Shown piece by piece: positions 55,809 through 64,000 of a DNA stretch of 64,000 bases. The stretch comes from Shewanella dokdonensis (lineage in GTDB: Bacteria > Pseudomonadota > Gammaproteobacteria > Enterobacterales > Shewanellaceae): NCBI RefSeq assembly GCF_018394335.1, contig NZ_CP074572.1, forward strand, positions 3,286,001 to 3,350,000, read 5' to 3'. The notes beneath the pieces are model-generated. The model worked only from the letters and a program-made list of their open reading frames with translations, did not search any database and was not told where the DNA came from. The translations under genes were made by a program, and so were the position numbers. The stretch's first letter is position 1; the number at the start of each line of letters is the position of its first letter.

Positions 55809-56522
55809 ATGTCTGCACTTCGAGATTGGCAAAACGCTGGAGAGCCGTTAGATGCGGTGCCAGTGCCTCGTGAAAACGAGGCCTTGCAGCGTTATGCCTA
55901 TCTGGTGCGGCGAGTGGTGGCGCATATGCGCACCCAAATCGGCGTGGTTGCCGATCGGGATGATTTGCAGCAGATAGGCTTGATGGCATTGCTGAAAGCG
56001 ATTCGCCGTTATGGCCGCGATCAGGACGACCAATTTGAGTCCTACGCCTTCAAATATATTCGGGGCGCCATGCTCGATGAATTCCGGCGGCTTGACTGGC
56101 GTTCGCGGCAATCGCGGCAAGAGGCGCATCGTTTCCGGGATGGCGTAAGGCAATTACGCAGCCAACTGGGGCGGGAACCGAAAGAACCTGAAATATGTGC
56201 GGCGTTGGATATCTCCACCAAGCAACTGATGGAGTTTCATTATCTGGAGCAGGCTGAAATCGTCGAGAGCTTTGAGCTGTTGCTGGAGCAACAAGGCCCG
56301 ATGGCGTCAGAAAACCGGGATATCGCGCGGTTAGAGCAGCGGCGACTCTTGGCCCAGGCGATGCGGTTATTACCGGCACGCAATAAGTTACTACTGCAGT
56401 TGTATTACACCCATGAACTGAACATGAAAGAGATAGCTTTGACTCTGGGACTAACGGAATCCCGCGTATGCCAGTTGCATAAGCAGTCATTGCAATTGTT
56501 AACGGAAAAATTAACAGGCTAG
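55809..56522 (+). CDS. fliA: Flagellar sigma factor FliA (sigma-28, LafS type)
   Basis: Directs late flagellar transcription, including flagellin. The 237-residue protein has region 2 (DDLQQIGLMALLKAIRRYGRDQDDQFESYAFKYIRGAMLDEFRRLDWRSR), region 3 (LGREPKEPEICAALDISTKQLMEFHYL) and region 4 (LPARNKLLLQLYYTHELNMKEIALTLGLTESRVCQLHKQS). All are complete. It is encoded inside the cluster upstream of motA, as lafS is in lateral systems, so this system probably has its own sigma-28, opposed by the FlgM at the other end. Confidence 0.93.
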   Translation: MSALRDWQNAGEPLDAVPVPRENEALQRYAYLVRRVVAHMRTQIGVVADRDDLQQIGLMALLKAIRRYGRDQDDQFESYAFKYIRGAMLDEFRRLDWRSRQSRQEAHRFRDGVRQLRSQLGREPKEPEICAALDISTKQLMEFHYLEQAEIVESFELLLEQQGPMASENRDIARLEQRRLLAQAMRLLPARNKLLLQLYYTHELNMKEIALTLGLTESRVCQLHKQSLQLLTEKLTG

Positions 56523-56541
56523 AGCTAAGGGCAAGAGAGCT

Positions 56542-57399
56542 ATGCAGAAATTTGTCGGATTGGTCATTGTATTAGGCACGGTTGTCGGTGGCTTTATGTT
56601 TGCCGGCGGCAATGTGGCATCTTTATGGCAGCCCGCTGAAATGATCATTATTTTTGGTGCGGCCATCGGCGCTCTGGTGGTGGGTAACTCCAAGCATGTA
56701 TTGAAGGAAATGCTGGCACAGCTCAAGTACCAATTTAAAGCGCCCAAGGATCAAAGCAAGCTGTATCAGGATCTGTTGATGTTGATGTATGCCTTATTAG
56801 ATCTGGCCAGAACTCGCGGCTTGAAGGATTTGGATGAACATGTTGAAAATCCTGAAACCAGCTCCATTTTCTTGGCCTATCCATCAGTGAATGAATACCC
56901 CAATCTCGTCACCTTTATCTGCGATAACCTGCGTTTGTTTAGCATGGGGAAAATTTCTGCTCATGACTTTGACAATATGTTGGATCAAGAGATTGCCTAT
57001 TTGGAAGAGCAGAAACTAAAACCTTCGCAGTCGTTAGCCTCGGTTGCTGAAGCCATGCCTGGGTTCGGGATTTTGGCAGCGGTTGGGGGGATCATCATTA
57101 CCATGCAACATCTGGATGGGCCAATGGGCAATATTGGTTTGCACGTTGCTGCCGCACTGGTGGGGACTTTCCTGGGGATCTTTGGCTGTTATTGCCTGAT
57201 GGGACCACTGGCCTCATCAATGGAACAATACGTGAAAAAGAGAATCGCCATTTTTGAATGTGTTCGCGCTATGTTGGTTGCCCATGCCAAGGGGCATGTT
57301 GCTATCGTCGCTACCGATGCCGGACGCAAGTTAATCAATGAGGAAGTCAAACCCACATTCAATATGATGGAAGAATGGATTAACAACAGGGCGGCCTAA
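56542..57399 (+). CDS. motA: Flagellar stator subunit MotA (LafT type)
   Basis: Ion-channel stator protein of the inner membrane. The 285-residue protein begins MQKFVGLVIVLGTVVGGFMFAGGNV, has AEMIIIFGAAIGALVVGNS, the cytoplasmic loop with LDEHVENPETSSIFLAYPSV, and AVAEAMPGFGILAAVGGIIITM-like and GPMGNIGLHVAAALVGTFLGIFGCYCLMGPLAS helices. Its length of 285 residues is near E. coli MotA (295) and longer than the Na+-type PomA (about 250), fitting a proton motor. Two bases before motB. Confidence 0.94.
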   Translation: MQKFVGLVIVLGTVVGGFMFAGGNVASLWQPAEMIIIFGAAIGALVVGNSKHVLKEMLAQLKYQFKAPKDQSKLYQDLLMLMYALLDLARTRGLKDLDEHVENPETSSIFLAYPSVNEYPNLVTFICDNLRLFSMGKISAHDFDNMLDQEIAYLEEQKLKPSQSLASVAEAMPGFGILAAVGGIIITMQHLDGPMGNIGLHVAAALVGTFLGIFGCYCLMGPLASSMEQYVKKRIAIFECVRAMLVAHAKGHVAIVATDAGRKLINEEVKPTFNMMEEWINNRAA

Positions 57400-57401
57400 G
57401 C

Positions 57402-58408
57402 ATGAATAACGGTGAAACTCAGATTGTTGTGCGTAAACAACGCCGGGGTGACCATGGCGGTAAGCATGGCGGCGCCTGGAAAGTTGCTTTTGCTGATTTC
57501 ACGTTAGCGATGATGGCTTTCTTTATGGTGATGTGGTTGATGCAGGTTTCTAGCAAACAGGAGCGTTCACAGTTAGCCCACTATATGCGTACCCATTCGG
57601 TGTTTGATGGTAGCCCTAACTTCTTTGAGCCACAAAATAGTCCTTACCCGGTCGATTTAGGTGGCTCGCCTTCTATCATCGACAGTGAAGCACCAAATCG
57701 CTTGCCACCGGATAATCCCATGCCTGGCATGTCGGAATACCTGAGTGTCCCCAAAGGCAAGTTAGACCCCGCCGCCGGGCAAGGTAAACAACTTAATTCA
57801 ATGATCGATGGCACCTTTGCCACGGCAGAGGAATTGAGCCTGTTATTACAGAATTTTCAAGATATTGCCGAGAAAAAACAGGCCGAAACTAACCTGTTGG
57901 TAGAAGTTATTCCTTCTGGATTGCGGGTGATCATCAAAGATGATCGTCATCATCAGATGTTTCCGCGTGGTGAAGTCGACATGACGCCGTTTTTTGAAGA
58001 TCTGTTGTTTAGTCTTGGCTCCGTCTTTCAAAAAGTGCGCAATCAGGTGATCATCTCTGGTCACACCGATATCACCTCTTATAGCAGCAGCGCTTATAGC
58101 AACTGGGAATTGTCTGCCGCCAGAGCACTTCAGGCCAGACGATTGTTGGAAGCCGGGGAATGCCGGCCGAACGCGTCGAGCAAGTGAATGCTTTTGCTTC
58201 AACCCGCTTACTGAACACAGAGAATAAAACCAGCAGCGAAAATCGCCGGGTCGAGTTGTTGATCCTCACGCCCAAAGCCGAAAAACAGCTTAATGAGTTG
58301 TTTTCATCAACGGCGCCCAGCGATAAAGCGGCACCTGCCGTTGTCGATGCTGCTAATAAAGCTCAGGCCAATCAGCCAGTAACCAGAATGAGTGAAATGC
58401 AGCGATGA
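57402..58408 (+). pseudogene. motB: Flagellar stator subunit MotB (LafU type; frame broken once)
   Basis: Peptidoglycan-anchored half of the stator. The first frame carries the single membrane helix with the proton-binding Asp32 (VAFADFTLAMMAFFMVMWLM), at the same position as in E. coli MotB, and the OmpA-like domain entry VIISGHTDITSYSSSAYSNWELSAARALQARRLLEAG; the next frame gives VEQVNAFASTRLLNTENKTSSENRRVELLILT. One G added to 58155-58158 gives about 335 residues. The stop overlaps the start of the PilZ-like gene. Confidence 0.93.
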
Positions 58409-58833
58409 CGCGAACGAGTAATGACCGTATTTTCAAACGTCACGATCTGACTAAAGAACTGACACCAACAGATGAACAGCATGATGGCATTGCGGTGCAA
58501 TTGTACTGGCCACTGGTGATTGAATGGTACGTCTGTAACGCCATCATGAAAGATGTCGGGCTGGGCGGTGCGGGCTTATTGGTGCCGCTGGATAAGAAAA
58601 TTCCCAGTCGGCTCATCGTGGAAATCGCCAGCACTATTCGGATCAAGGGGCGAATTGTGTATCGGCGCCAGGTCAGTGAAAGATTGCAGTTTATTGGTAT
58701 TGACTGGCGGCGCGAAACCGACAGCAAGCGTCGACGGGTATTAAAAGTTGCCGGCATGTTGATGCAGGACAAAGTGAGATCGAAACGCAGCAAAGCCAAA
58801 ATGTCTGAAGCGGAGGACAGCGAGCTTGAGTAA
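58405..58833 (+). CDS. PilZ-domain-like protein between motB and fliM
   Basis: A 142-residue protein without membrane segment. NAIMKDVGLGGAGLLVPLDKKIPSRLIVEIAS resembles the PilZ D/N-x-S-x-x-G region, and RIKGRIVYRRQVSERLQFIGIDW matches its later strands; however the usual RxxxR c-di-GMP motif near the N terminus is replaced by FKRHDLTK, and Ser by Leu in DVGLGG. It may bind c-di-GMP weakly or not at all. The gene overlaps motB by four bases and fliM by eight, so it is made with stator and switch proteins and could act as a brake or assembly factor. Function is inference. Confidence 0.55.
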   Translation: MTRTSNDRIFKRHDLTKELTPTDEQHDGIAVQLYWPLVIEWYVCNAIMKDVGLGGAGLLVPLDKKIPSRLIVEIASTIRIKGRIVYRRQVSERLQFIGIDWRRETDSKRRRVLKVAGMLMQDKVRSKRSKAKMSEAEDSELE

Positions 58834-59696
58834 GAAAAAGAAACCCCGTGGACTTATCAGTGGCGAAAGTGCTGCCATGTTGCAGGTATTTCCGCTGACC
58901 CGCGACCAGCGCTGTCAGCAGCGGGCTGCCAAGGCTTTCAGTGAGTCTAAAACAGAGCTAAGAGATGTATTACAGAACGCCTTATCACAGTTGATCAGCG
59001 GCCTGAGCTTTGAGGTAGAACTGGCACTATGTCAGGGATGGGGCACAGATTTTCTGAGTGCAGAAGCCAGTAAGCTGATGATGAGTTGTGAGTTGCCAGC
59101 GGCTAACAACGCGAAAGCTTATATGACGTTAGATCATATGGCGGTGCAACATCTGGCCGATTTATGCCTGGGTGGCAAGGTGAGTAAGCTGGAGGAATCC
59201 CGTAGCGAGTTGACGGTCACCGAACTGCGCATTGCGACCCGGACCTTTAATCGCTTATTGGGCAGTATTCAGGAATATATCTGCGACCAAAAAGCTTGCC
59301 GATGGCCGAGCCACTGAAGCAAGTGCAAGAGCTTAAACCATTTTCTTATCTCATTATCAAAGTCCGGATCGTGTTGGACGACGATGTGATCAGTTGGTTC
59401 TTGAGCCTGCCAGTGAGTATGTTCCCGCAAGTGGCTGATGGCCCAGCGGTGGCTACAGCGTCAGAACAGCCGCTATTACAAACACAGTGGCAAAAATTTT
59501 TGGTGCGTGGTCGGGTAGTGATGGCTGAAAAAAGGTCAATGTCAGACAGCTACAACAGCTGTTACAAGGGGAGTTCATGCCCATGTCACTACAGGATTCG
59601 GCCAGTTTCAGACTCGGCGGTAAGCAACTGTTTTCAGGAAAAGTAGCTCAGGAAGATGGGCAGTTGGCATTTCAGGTAACACAAACACAAGAGTGA
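58826..59696 (+). pseudogene. fliM: Flagellar motor switch protein FliM (frame broken twice)
   Basis: C-ring switch protein. Frame one (MSKKKKPRGLISGESAAMLQVFPLT, VTELRIATRTFNRLLGSIQEYIC) is followed by frame two (MAEPLKQVQELKPFSYLIIKVRIVLDDDVISWFLSLP) and frame three (VNVRQLQQLLQGEFMPMSLQDSASFRLGGKQLFSGKVAQEDGQLAFQV), the FliN-like C-terminal fold. One A in each of the runs 59289-59293 and 59528-59533 restores about 290 residues, shorter than primary FliM (about 330). The usual N-terminal CheY-binding LSQ(D/N)EIDALL peptide is not visible, so response to CheY is doubtful. TTG start with GGAGG nine bases upstream. Confidence 0.8.
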
Positions 59697-59701
59697 CACA
59701 T

Positions 59702-60050
59702 ATGACAGATAATTTGGATGCGGCATTGGCGGAACTGGATGCACTGGATATTGATGAATTTGCCGATGGTGAAGTCTCTCAGGCAAAAGCGCTTGCGGCT
59801 GATATGACTTTTTCCGCGATGTACCGCTGACTATCACGCTGGAAGTCGCTAGCACAGAGCTGACACTGGGGGAACTCAGTAAAGTCCATGACGGTGATGT
59901 ATTGCCATTGGACAAGGCGGCGGGAGAACCACTGGATGTAATGGTGAACGGTGTTGCTTTTGCTAAGGCAGAAGTGGTCATGGTTGATGGCCATTACGGT
60001 ATCCGCTTTTACCACAGCCTGCGGCTGATGAAACCGTTGCCGATGAGTAA
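59702..60050 (+). pseudogene. fliN: Flagellar motor switch protein FliN (frame broken twice)
   Basis: C-ring protein. Frame one gives MTDNLDAALAELDALDIDEFADGEVSQ through AADMTF; frame two gives VPLTITLEVASTELTLGELSKVHDGDVLPLDKAAGEPLDVMVNGVAFAKAEVVMVDGHYGIRF, the SpoA fold. One T added at 59809-59813 joins them; a second at 60007-60010 would give a tail ending at TAA 60048-60050 that overlaps the fliP start, instead of an artificial FliN-FliP fusion. The result is about 116 residues, normal for FliN. Confidence 0.82.
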
Positions 60051-60792
60051 AACTGTCATACGTAGTGGGTTGTTACTGCTGGGGCTGGCATGGTCATTCG
60101 CTGTCAGCGCTCAAGATGTGACTTTGTTTTCACTGCATAATACCGCAGACGGACAGGACTATAACGTCAAGTTACAGATCCTGTTGTTGATGTCGCTGCT
60201 GACGCTGCTGCCGGGCATTTTAATGGCGGCGACCTCCTTTACCCGGATCATTATCGTACTGGCAATTTTGCGGCAAGCCTTGGGATTACAGCAAAGTCCT
60301 CCTAATCGCGTATTGATTGGCATCGCCTTGATGCTCACCATGCTGATCATGCGGCCAGTGTGGCAGGACATCTACCAAAACGCTTATAAACCATTGCAAA
60401 GCGAGCAGATCACCACCGAACAGGCGCTCGAACGGGCGGCGGTGCCGGTGCGTAAATTCATGCTGGCGCAAACCCGTGAAAATGAGATGCAGCAAGTGCT
60501 CAGAATCGCTGGTGAGCCCAGCAATCTGAAACCCGAAGACGTGCCGCTGGATGTGTTAGTCCCTGCTTTCTTGTTAAGTGAGCTGACAACGGCGTTCCAG
60601 ATTGGCTTTATGCTGTTTATTCCGTTTCTGATTATCGATCTGGTGGTGGCCAGTGTCTTGATGTCGATGGGGATGATGATGTTGTCACCGCTGATCATCA
60701 GTTTACCTTTCAAGTTGATGGTATTTGTGCTGGCAGATGGTTGGTCGATGGTCGCGGGCACTCTGGCGGCAACTTTTGGAGCTAACTGGTGA
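60043..60792 (+). CDS. fliP: Flagellar export gate protein FliP
   Basis: Core of the type III export gate. The 249-residue precursor has a signal peptide (SGLLLLGLAWSFAVSA), a periplasmic N terminus, and ILLLMSLLTLLPGILMAATSFTRIIIVLAILRQALGLQQSPPNRVLIGIALMLTMLIM, then FQIGFMLFIPFLIIDLVVASVLMSMGMMMLSPLIISLPFKLMVFVLADGW, all highly conserved. ATG at 60043 gives the usual length; the open frame continues upstream only because of a presumed base loss in fliN. It overlaps fliQ by four bases. Confidence 0.94.
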   Translation: MSKTVIRSGLLLLGLAWSFAVSAQDVTLFSLHNTADGQDYNVKLQILLLMSLLTLLPGILMAATSFTRIIIVLAILRQALGLQQSPPNRVLIGIALMLTMLIMRPVWQDIYQNAYKPLQSEQITTEQALERAAVPVRKFMLAQTRENEMQQVLRIAGEPSNLKPEDVPLDVLVPAFLLSELTTAFQIGFMLFIPFLIIDLVVASVLMSMGMMMLSPLIISLPFKLMVFVLADGWSMVAGTLAATFGANW

Positions 60793-61058
60793 GCCCGGAA
60801 CTGGCAGTACAACTTATTGGTGATGCCGTAGTCACTATCATCAAGATATTACTGGTTGTTATCACGCCAGGCTTAGTTGTGGGGATAGTGGTTGCTATCA
60901 TCCAAACCGCGACCTCAGTACAGGAGCAAACACTTACATTTCTGCCGCGTATGTTAGCAACTTTGCTGGTGCTTATCTTTGCGGGCCACTGGATGCTAGA
61001 AACATTAACTGACTGGTTTGCCCGTTTAGCGCAGTTGATCCCAGGTGTTTTCGGATGA
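60789..61058 (+). CDS. fliQ: Flagellar export gate protein FliQ
   Basis: Small two-helix gate subunit. The 89-residue protein reads MSPELAVQLIGDAVVTIIKILLVVITPGLVVGIVVAIIQTATSVQEQTLTFLPRMLATLLVLIFAGHWML, with the invariant Q-A/T-x-TxxxEQTL-like segment. The start overlaps fliP (GTGAGC) and the end overlaps fliR by four bases, a typical coupled order. Confidence 0.96.
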   Translation: MSPELAVQLIGDAVVTIIKILLVVITPGLVVGIVVAIIQTATSVQEQTLTFLPRMLATLLVLIFAGHWMLETLTDWFARLAQLIPGVFG

Positions 61059-61834
61059 CATCGCTGATTTCGGTTACCGGTAGTGATGTCTTGCATCTTT
61101 TAGGCACTATCTGGTGGCCTTTTGTACGGTTGTCGGCATTTTTCTGGGCGATGCCAGTAATGGATAACCCCGCATTACCCGTAAGAACTCGGATTTTATT
61201 GGCGTTTTTTTTGGCGTTTGCGTTAGCTGGACAAATCCCCGCAACCCCGGATGTGGATCCCTTTTCACTCTCCATGGTGGCATTGGCAATCGAGCAGATC
61301 CTGTTTGGATTGATCATGGGACTGGTGATGCGCATGTTGTTTGAGGTGTTTACGCAGGCCGGCCTTATTCTGTCGATGCAGATGGGGTTGTCGATGGCAA
61401 TTGTGATGGACCCAGGATCTGGTAATCAAGTATCGCTGCTCGGCAATCTGTTGTGGTTAATGATGGTGTTGCTGTTTTTTGCCTTGAATGGACATCTGCT
61501 GGGATTGCAGATGCTGGTGGATAGTTTCCAGCTATGGCCCGTAGGGCACAGCCTGTATGAGCTGAATTTTGCCTCTGTGATCAGTATGTTTGGTTGGATT
61601 TTTGCGTCTGCGCTGGTGGTGGCTTTGCCAGCGGTAATCGCAATGTTATTGGTCAATATGACGTTTGGTATCGCCAGCCGCTCAGCACCTTCGCTGAACC
61701 TGTTTACCTTTGGTTTCCCGGTGACACTGTTGCTGGGCTTTATGGTGGTATACCTGACTTTCGCTCAGGCGGGCAGCGTATTTTCCAATCTGTTGTTTGA
61801 GGCTCTCAACGTGATGCGGCAGTTGATGGAATAG
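61055..61834 (+). CDS. fliR: Flagellar export gate protein FliR
   Basis: Membrane gate subunit. The 259-residue protein has about six hydrophobic segments; typical blocks are WPFVRLSAFFWAMPVMDNPALPVRTRILLAFFLAF, FGLIMGLVMRMLFEVFTQAGLILSMQMGLSMAIVMDP and NLFTFGFPVTLLLGFMVVYLTF. Length is normal and the frame intact. It overlaps fliQ and is two bases from flhB. Confidence 0.95.
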   Translation: MTSLISVTGSDVLHLLGTIWWPFVRLSAFFWAMPVMDNPALPVRTRILLAFFLAFALAGQIPATPDVDPFSLSMVALAIEQILFGLIMGLVMRMLFEVFTQAGLILSMQMGLSMAIVMDPGSGNQVSLLGNLLWLMMVLLFFALNGHLLGLQMLVDSFQLWPVGHSLYELNFASVISMFGWIFASALVVALPAVIAMLLVNMTFGIASRSAPSLNLFTFGFPVTLLLGFMVVYLTFAQAGSVFSNLLFEALNVMRQLME

Positions 61835-61836
61835 CG

Positions 61837-62970
61837 ATGGCTGATAACAATAGCTCACAGGAACGTACCGAAAAACCCACCGAGCGACGCCTTAGGGAAG
61901 CGCGTAAAGAAGGGCAGGTCGCCAGATCCCGAGAACTGAATACGGCGGTGCTGATGATGATCGGTATTGCTGCATTTTTATGGTTTGCCGATGGCTTGAT
62001 GCAGATGTTTCTGATTGTTATGCGGCAAGCCATGCAGTTGGATCAGTCCTTGCTGCATGACACCCGGCAAATGGAGTTAACTTTGTCGGCGGCATTGCTT
62101 GAGATGCTAAAAACGCTAGTGCCAATGCTAACGGCGATTTTTGTGGCTATGTGGATAGCCGCCTCGTTGCCTGGCGGTATTATTTTTTCGTGGAGCCTGT
62201 TGGCATTTAAAGGTAGCAGACTGAGTCCCCTCAAAGGGCTCTCCAAGATCATGGGCAAGAGCAGTCTGCAGGAGTTGTTAAAGTCGATCATCAAGATCTG
62301 TTTATTGATGGGCTGTATGATCGCATTTTTGTTGCAGCTCGCTAAGCGTCTGGTGGCTTTGCAGAGTCAGCCGTTACAGATATCTGTGCATGAGGGGCTA
62401 CAACTGTTATTTCTGACGCTGCTGTTAATGGCAACGCTATTGCTGTTAGTGGCGGCGATTGATATTCCGTTTCAGTACAAAAGCGTGATGGACAAGGTCA
62501 AGATGACCCGTCAAGAAGTGAAAGAAGAGCGCAAAACTTCTGATGGTAACCCTCTGATCAAGAACCGTATTCGGCAGATCCAATACCAGTTTGCTCGTCG
62601 CCGCATTGAGGAGCGAGTGCCCAAGGCCGATGTGATCATCACTAACCCTACCCATTTTGCGGTGGCATTACGTTACTCTGAAAAGGATGCCAAGGCACCG
62701 TATGTGGTAGCCAAAGGGGTTGATGAAATGGCGTTGCGTATTCGTGCCATTGGGACGCAACATCAAAAGGAAATTCTGGAGATCCCGGCACTAGCGCGGG
62801 CGATTTATTGGTCAACTCGGGTGGATCAGGAAGTGCCCGCAGTACTGTATACCGCGGTCGCCTACGTGTTGACTTATGTGGTGCAACTGAAGGCTTATAA
62901 GGCCGGGCGTGGCAGCAAACCCGCACCGATACCTGAACTGAAAATTCCCAAGAATTTAGCTAAGAATTAA
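61837..62970 (+). CDS. flhB: Flagellar export switch protein FlhB
   Basis: Controls the substrate switch of the export apparatus. The 377-residue protein starts [38 protein letters not shown], has four membrane helices, and the self-cleaving Asn270-Pro271-Thr272-His273 motif (E. coli Asn269-Pro270) in [38 protein letters not shown]. All features are intact. flhA follows after 17 bases. Confidence 0.96.
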   Translation: MADNNSSQERTEKPTERRLREARKEGQVARSRELNTAVLMMIGIAAFLWFADGLMQMFLIVMRQAMQLDQSLLHDTRQMELTLSAALLEMLKTLVPMLTAIFVAMWIAASLPGGIIFSWSLLAFKGSRLSPLKGLSKIMGKSSLQELLKSIIKICLLMGCMIAFLLQLAKRLVALQSQPLQISVHEGLQLLFLTLLLMATLLLLVAAIDIPFQYKSVMDKVKMTRQEVKEERKTSDGNPLIKNRIRQIQYQFARRRIEERVPKADVIITNPTHFAVALRYSEKDAKAPYVVAKGVDEMALRIRAIGTQHQKEILEIPALARAIYWSTRVDQEVPAVLYTAVAYVLTYVVQLKAYKAGRGSKPAPIPELKIPKNLAKN

Positions 62971-62987
62971 TACGTTGGAGAAGACAA

Positions 62988-64000
62988 TTGAACTGGCGTA
63001 ACCTCACCAGACCTTATACTGCAATTCCGATTTTGTTGCTGGCTATCCTAGCAATGGTGATCCTGCCATTGCCATCCTGGGTGCTGGACACGCTGTTTAC
63101 CTTCAATATTGTCCTGTCCATTATGGTGTTGCTGGTGGCAGTTTCTAGTCGTAAACCGCTAGATTTTTCAGCATTTCCCACCATTTTGCTGGTTGCCACC
63201 CTGATGCGCCTGACGTTGAATGTGGCATCAACGCGTGTGGTATTGCTCCACGGCCATGAAGGCGCAGATGTTGCCGGACGCGTGATCCAGTCGTTTGGTG
63301 AAGTGGTTATCGGCGGCAACTATGTTGTGGGTATCGTGGTGTTCGCCATCTTGATGGTGATGAACTTCGTGGTGATCACCAAAGGTGGCGAACGTATTTC
63401 TGAGGTTGCTGCTCGCTTTACACTGGACGCCATGCCCGGTAAGCAGATGGCCATTGATGCCGATCTCAACTCTGGGCTGCTTGGACCAGAACAAGCCAAA
63501 GCCCGCCGCATAGAAGTCTCTCGGGAAGCCGATTTTTACGGCTCGATGGATGGTGCCTCTAAATATGTGCGTGGTGATGCGATTGCCGGATTAATCATCC
63601 TGGTGATCAACTTGATCGGTGGTGTCAGTATCGGGGTGTTCCAGCATGATTTGAGCATGGGGAAGCCTTTCAGCGCTTTGCACTGCTCACTATAGGTGAT
63701 GGTTTGGTCGCCCAGATCCCATCGCTGCTGCTGGCGGTGGCGTCTGCCATCATAGTTACCCGCATGAACGATGATGAGGATATGTCAGAGGCCGTCGGTG
63801 GACAGCTGCTGGCATCGCCTAAAGTCGTCGCCACCGCTGCCGGTATCATGATAGTGCTTGGCATCGTGCCAGGTATGCCGATACTGGCCTTTGGTAGTTT
63901 TGGCTTAGTACTGTTCTATGTGGCGTGGCGGCTATATAAACGGGCGCCTGCCGATGACTTGTCACAGGTCGAAAAGCTCACAGAGACTATTGCTGAAGGT
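62988..64000 (+). pseudogene. flhA: Flagellar export protein FlhA, 5' part (frame broken once; cut by window end)
   Basis: Export platform protein that docks chaperones. The first frame has [40 protein letters not shown] and the FHIPEP signature region ([87 protein letters not shown]). The second frame continues [30 protein letters not shown]. One G added at 63659-63662 gives the invariant LTIGDGL run. TTG start with GGAG eight bases upstream. The cytoplasmic half lies beyond the window. Confidence 0.93.

Noticed and set aside
59902..60792. An apparent FliN-FliP fusion protein
   Set aside because: One missing T at 60007-60010 explains it; with it fliN ends at 60050 overlapping a normal fliP start with a signal peptide.

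Overview
The window looks like chromosome of a Shewanella-type marine gammaproteobacterium of roughly 50 percent GC. The best evidence is the order alaS - aspartokinase - csrA - tRNA-Ser/tRNA-Arg array, which I recall from Shewanella, together with the density of chemoreceptors and of c-di-GMP and flagellar genes. The genus is inferred from remembered synteny and protein resemblance, not from a search.

Layout. 1-3.4 kb: the 3' end of alaS, a lysC-type aspartokinase, csrA, and seven tRNA genes (Ser-GCU, five identical Arg-ACG, Ser-GCU). 3.4-20 kb: ordinary chromosomal genes: a small membrane protein, a dicarboxylate/amino-acid symporter, an M16 lipoprotein protease, gshA, two lipoproteins (one a lytic transglycosylase), a GAF protein with a degenerate GGDEF domain, purK-purE, a dauA-like SulP transporter under an almost ideal CRP site, and a tricorn-like protease. 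20-39 kb: a sensory and stress region: osmC, a subtilase, an aer-like energy-taxis receptor, hpf, a second MCP, a TetR regulator divergent from an Old Yellow Enzyme, a periplasmic binding protein, a Lon-family protease, an HxlR regulator divergent from qorB, an XRE regulator divergent from a PAS-EAL protein, a third MCP, a YqhA-type membrane protein and glutathionylspermidine synthetase/amidase.

39-64 kb: a contiguous second, lateral-type flagellar cluster: flgN-flgM-flgA facing flgBCDEFGHIJKL, a lafW-like gene, flagellin (lafA), fliD, fliS, then fliT-like, fliK, fliL, fliA, motA, motB, a PilZ-like gene, fliM, fliN, fliP, fliQ, fliR, flhB and flhA (cut by the window end). The MotB sequence is of the proton type and FlgJ lacks the muramidase domain, as in known lateral systems. 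fliE-J and any LafK-type master regulator are not in the window.

Twenty reading-frame breaks are visible in 16 genes. Every one can be repaired by restoring one base, nearly always in a homopolymer run, and every one lies beyond about 19.8 kb. They hit housekeeping genes (hpf, osmC, lon-like) as well as flagellar genes, so under-called homopolymers in the sequence are more likely than real decay. Broken genes are typed 'pseudogene' only to show that the frame is interrupted as given; each entry says where.

I found no IS element, prophage, CRISPR array or clear defence system. The most interesting less-described parts are the lafW-like and PilZ-like genes inside the flagellar cluster, the ATAGGCAA repeats between the XRE regulator and the PAS-EAL gene, and the paired TTGAA-N6-TTCAA operators between the TetR regulator and the Old Yellow Enzyme.
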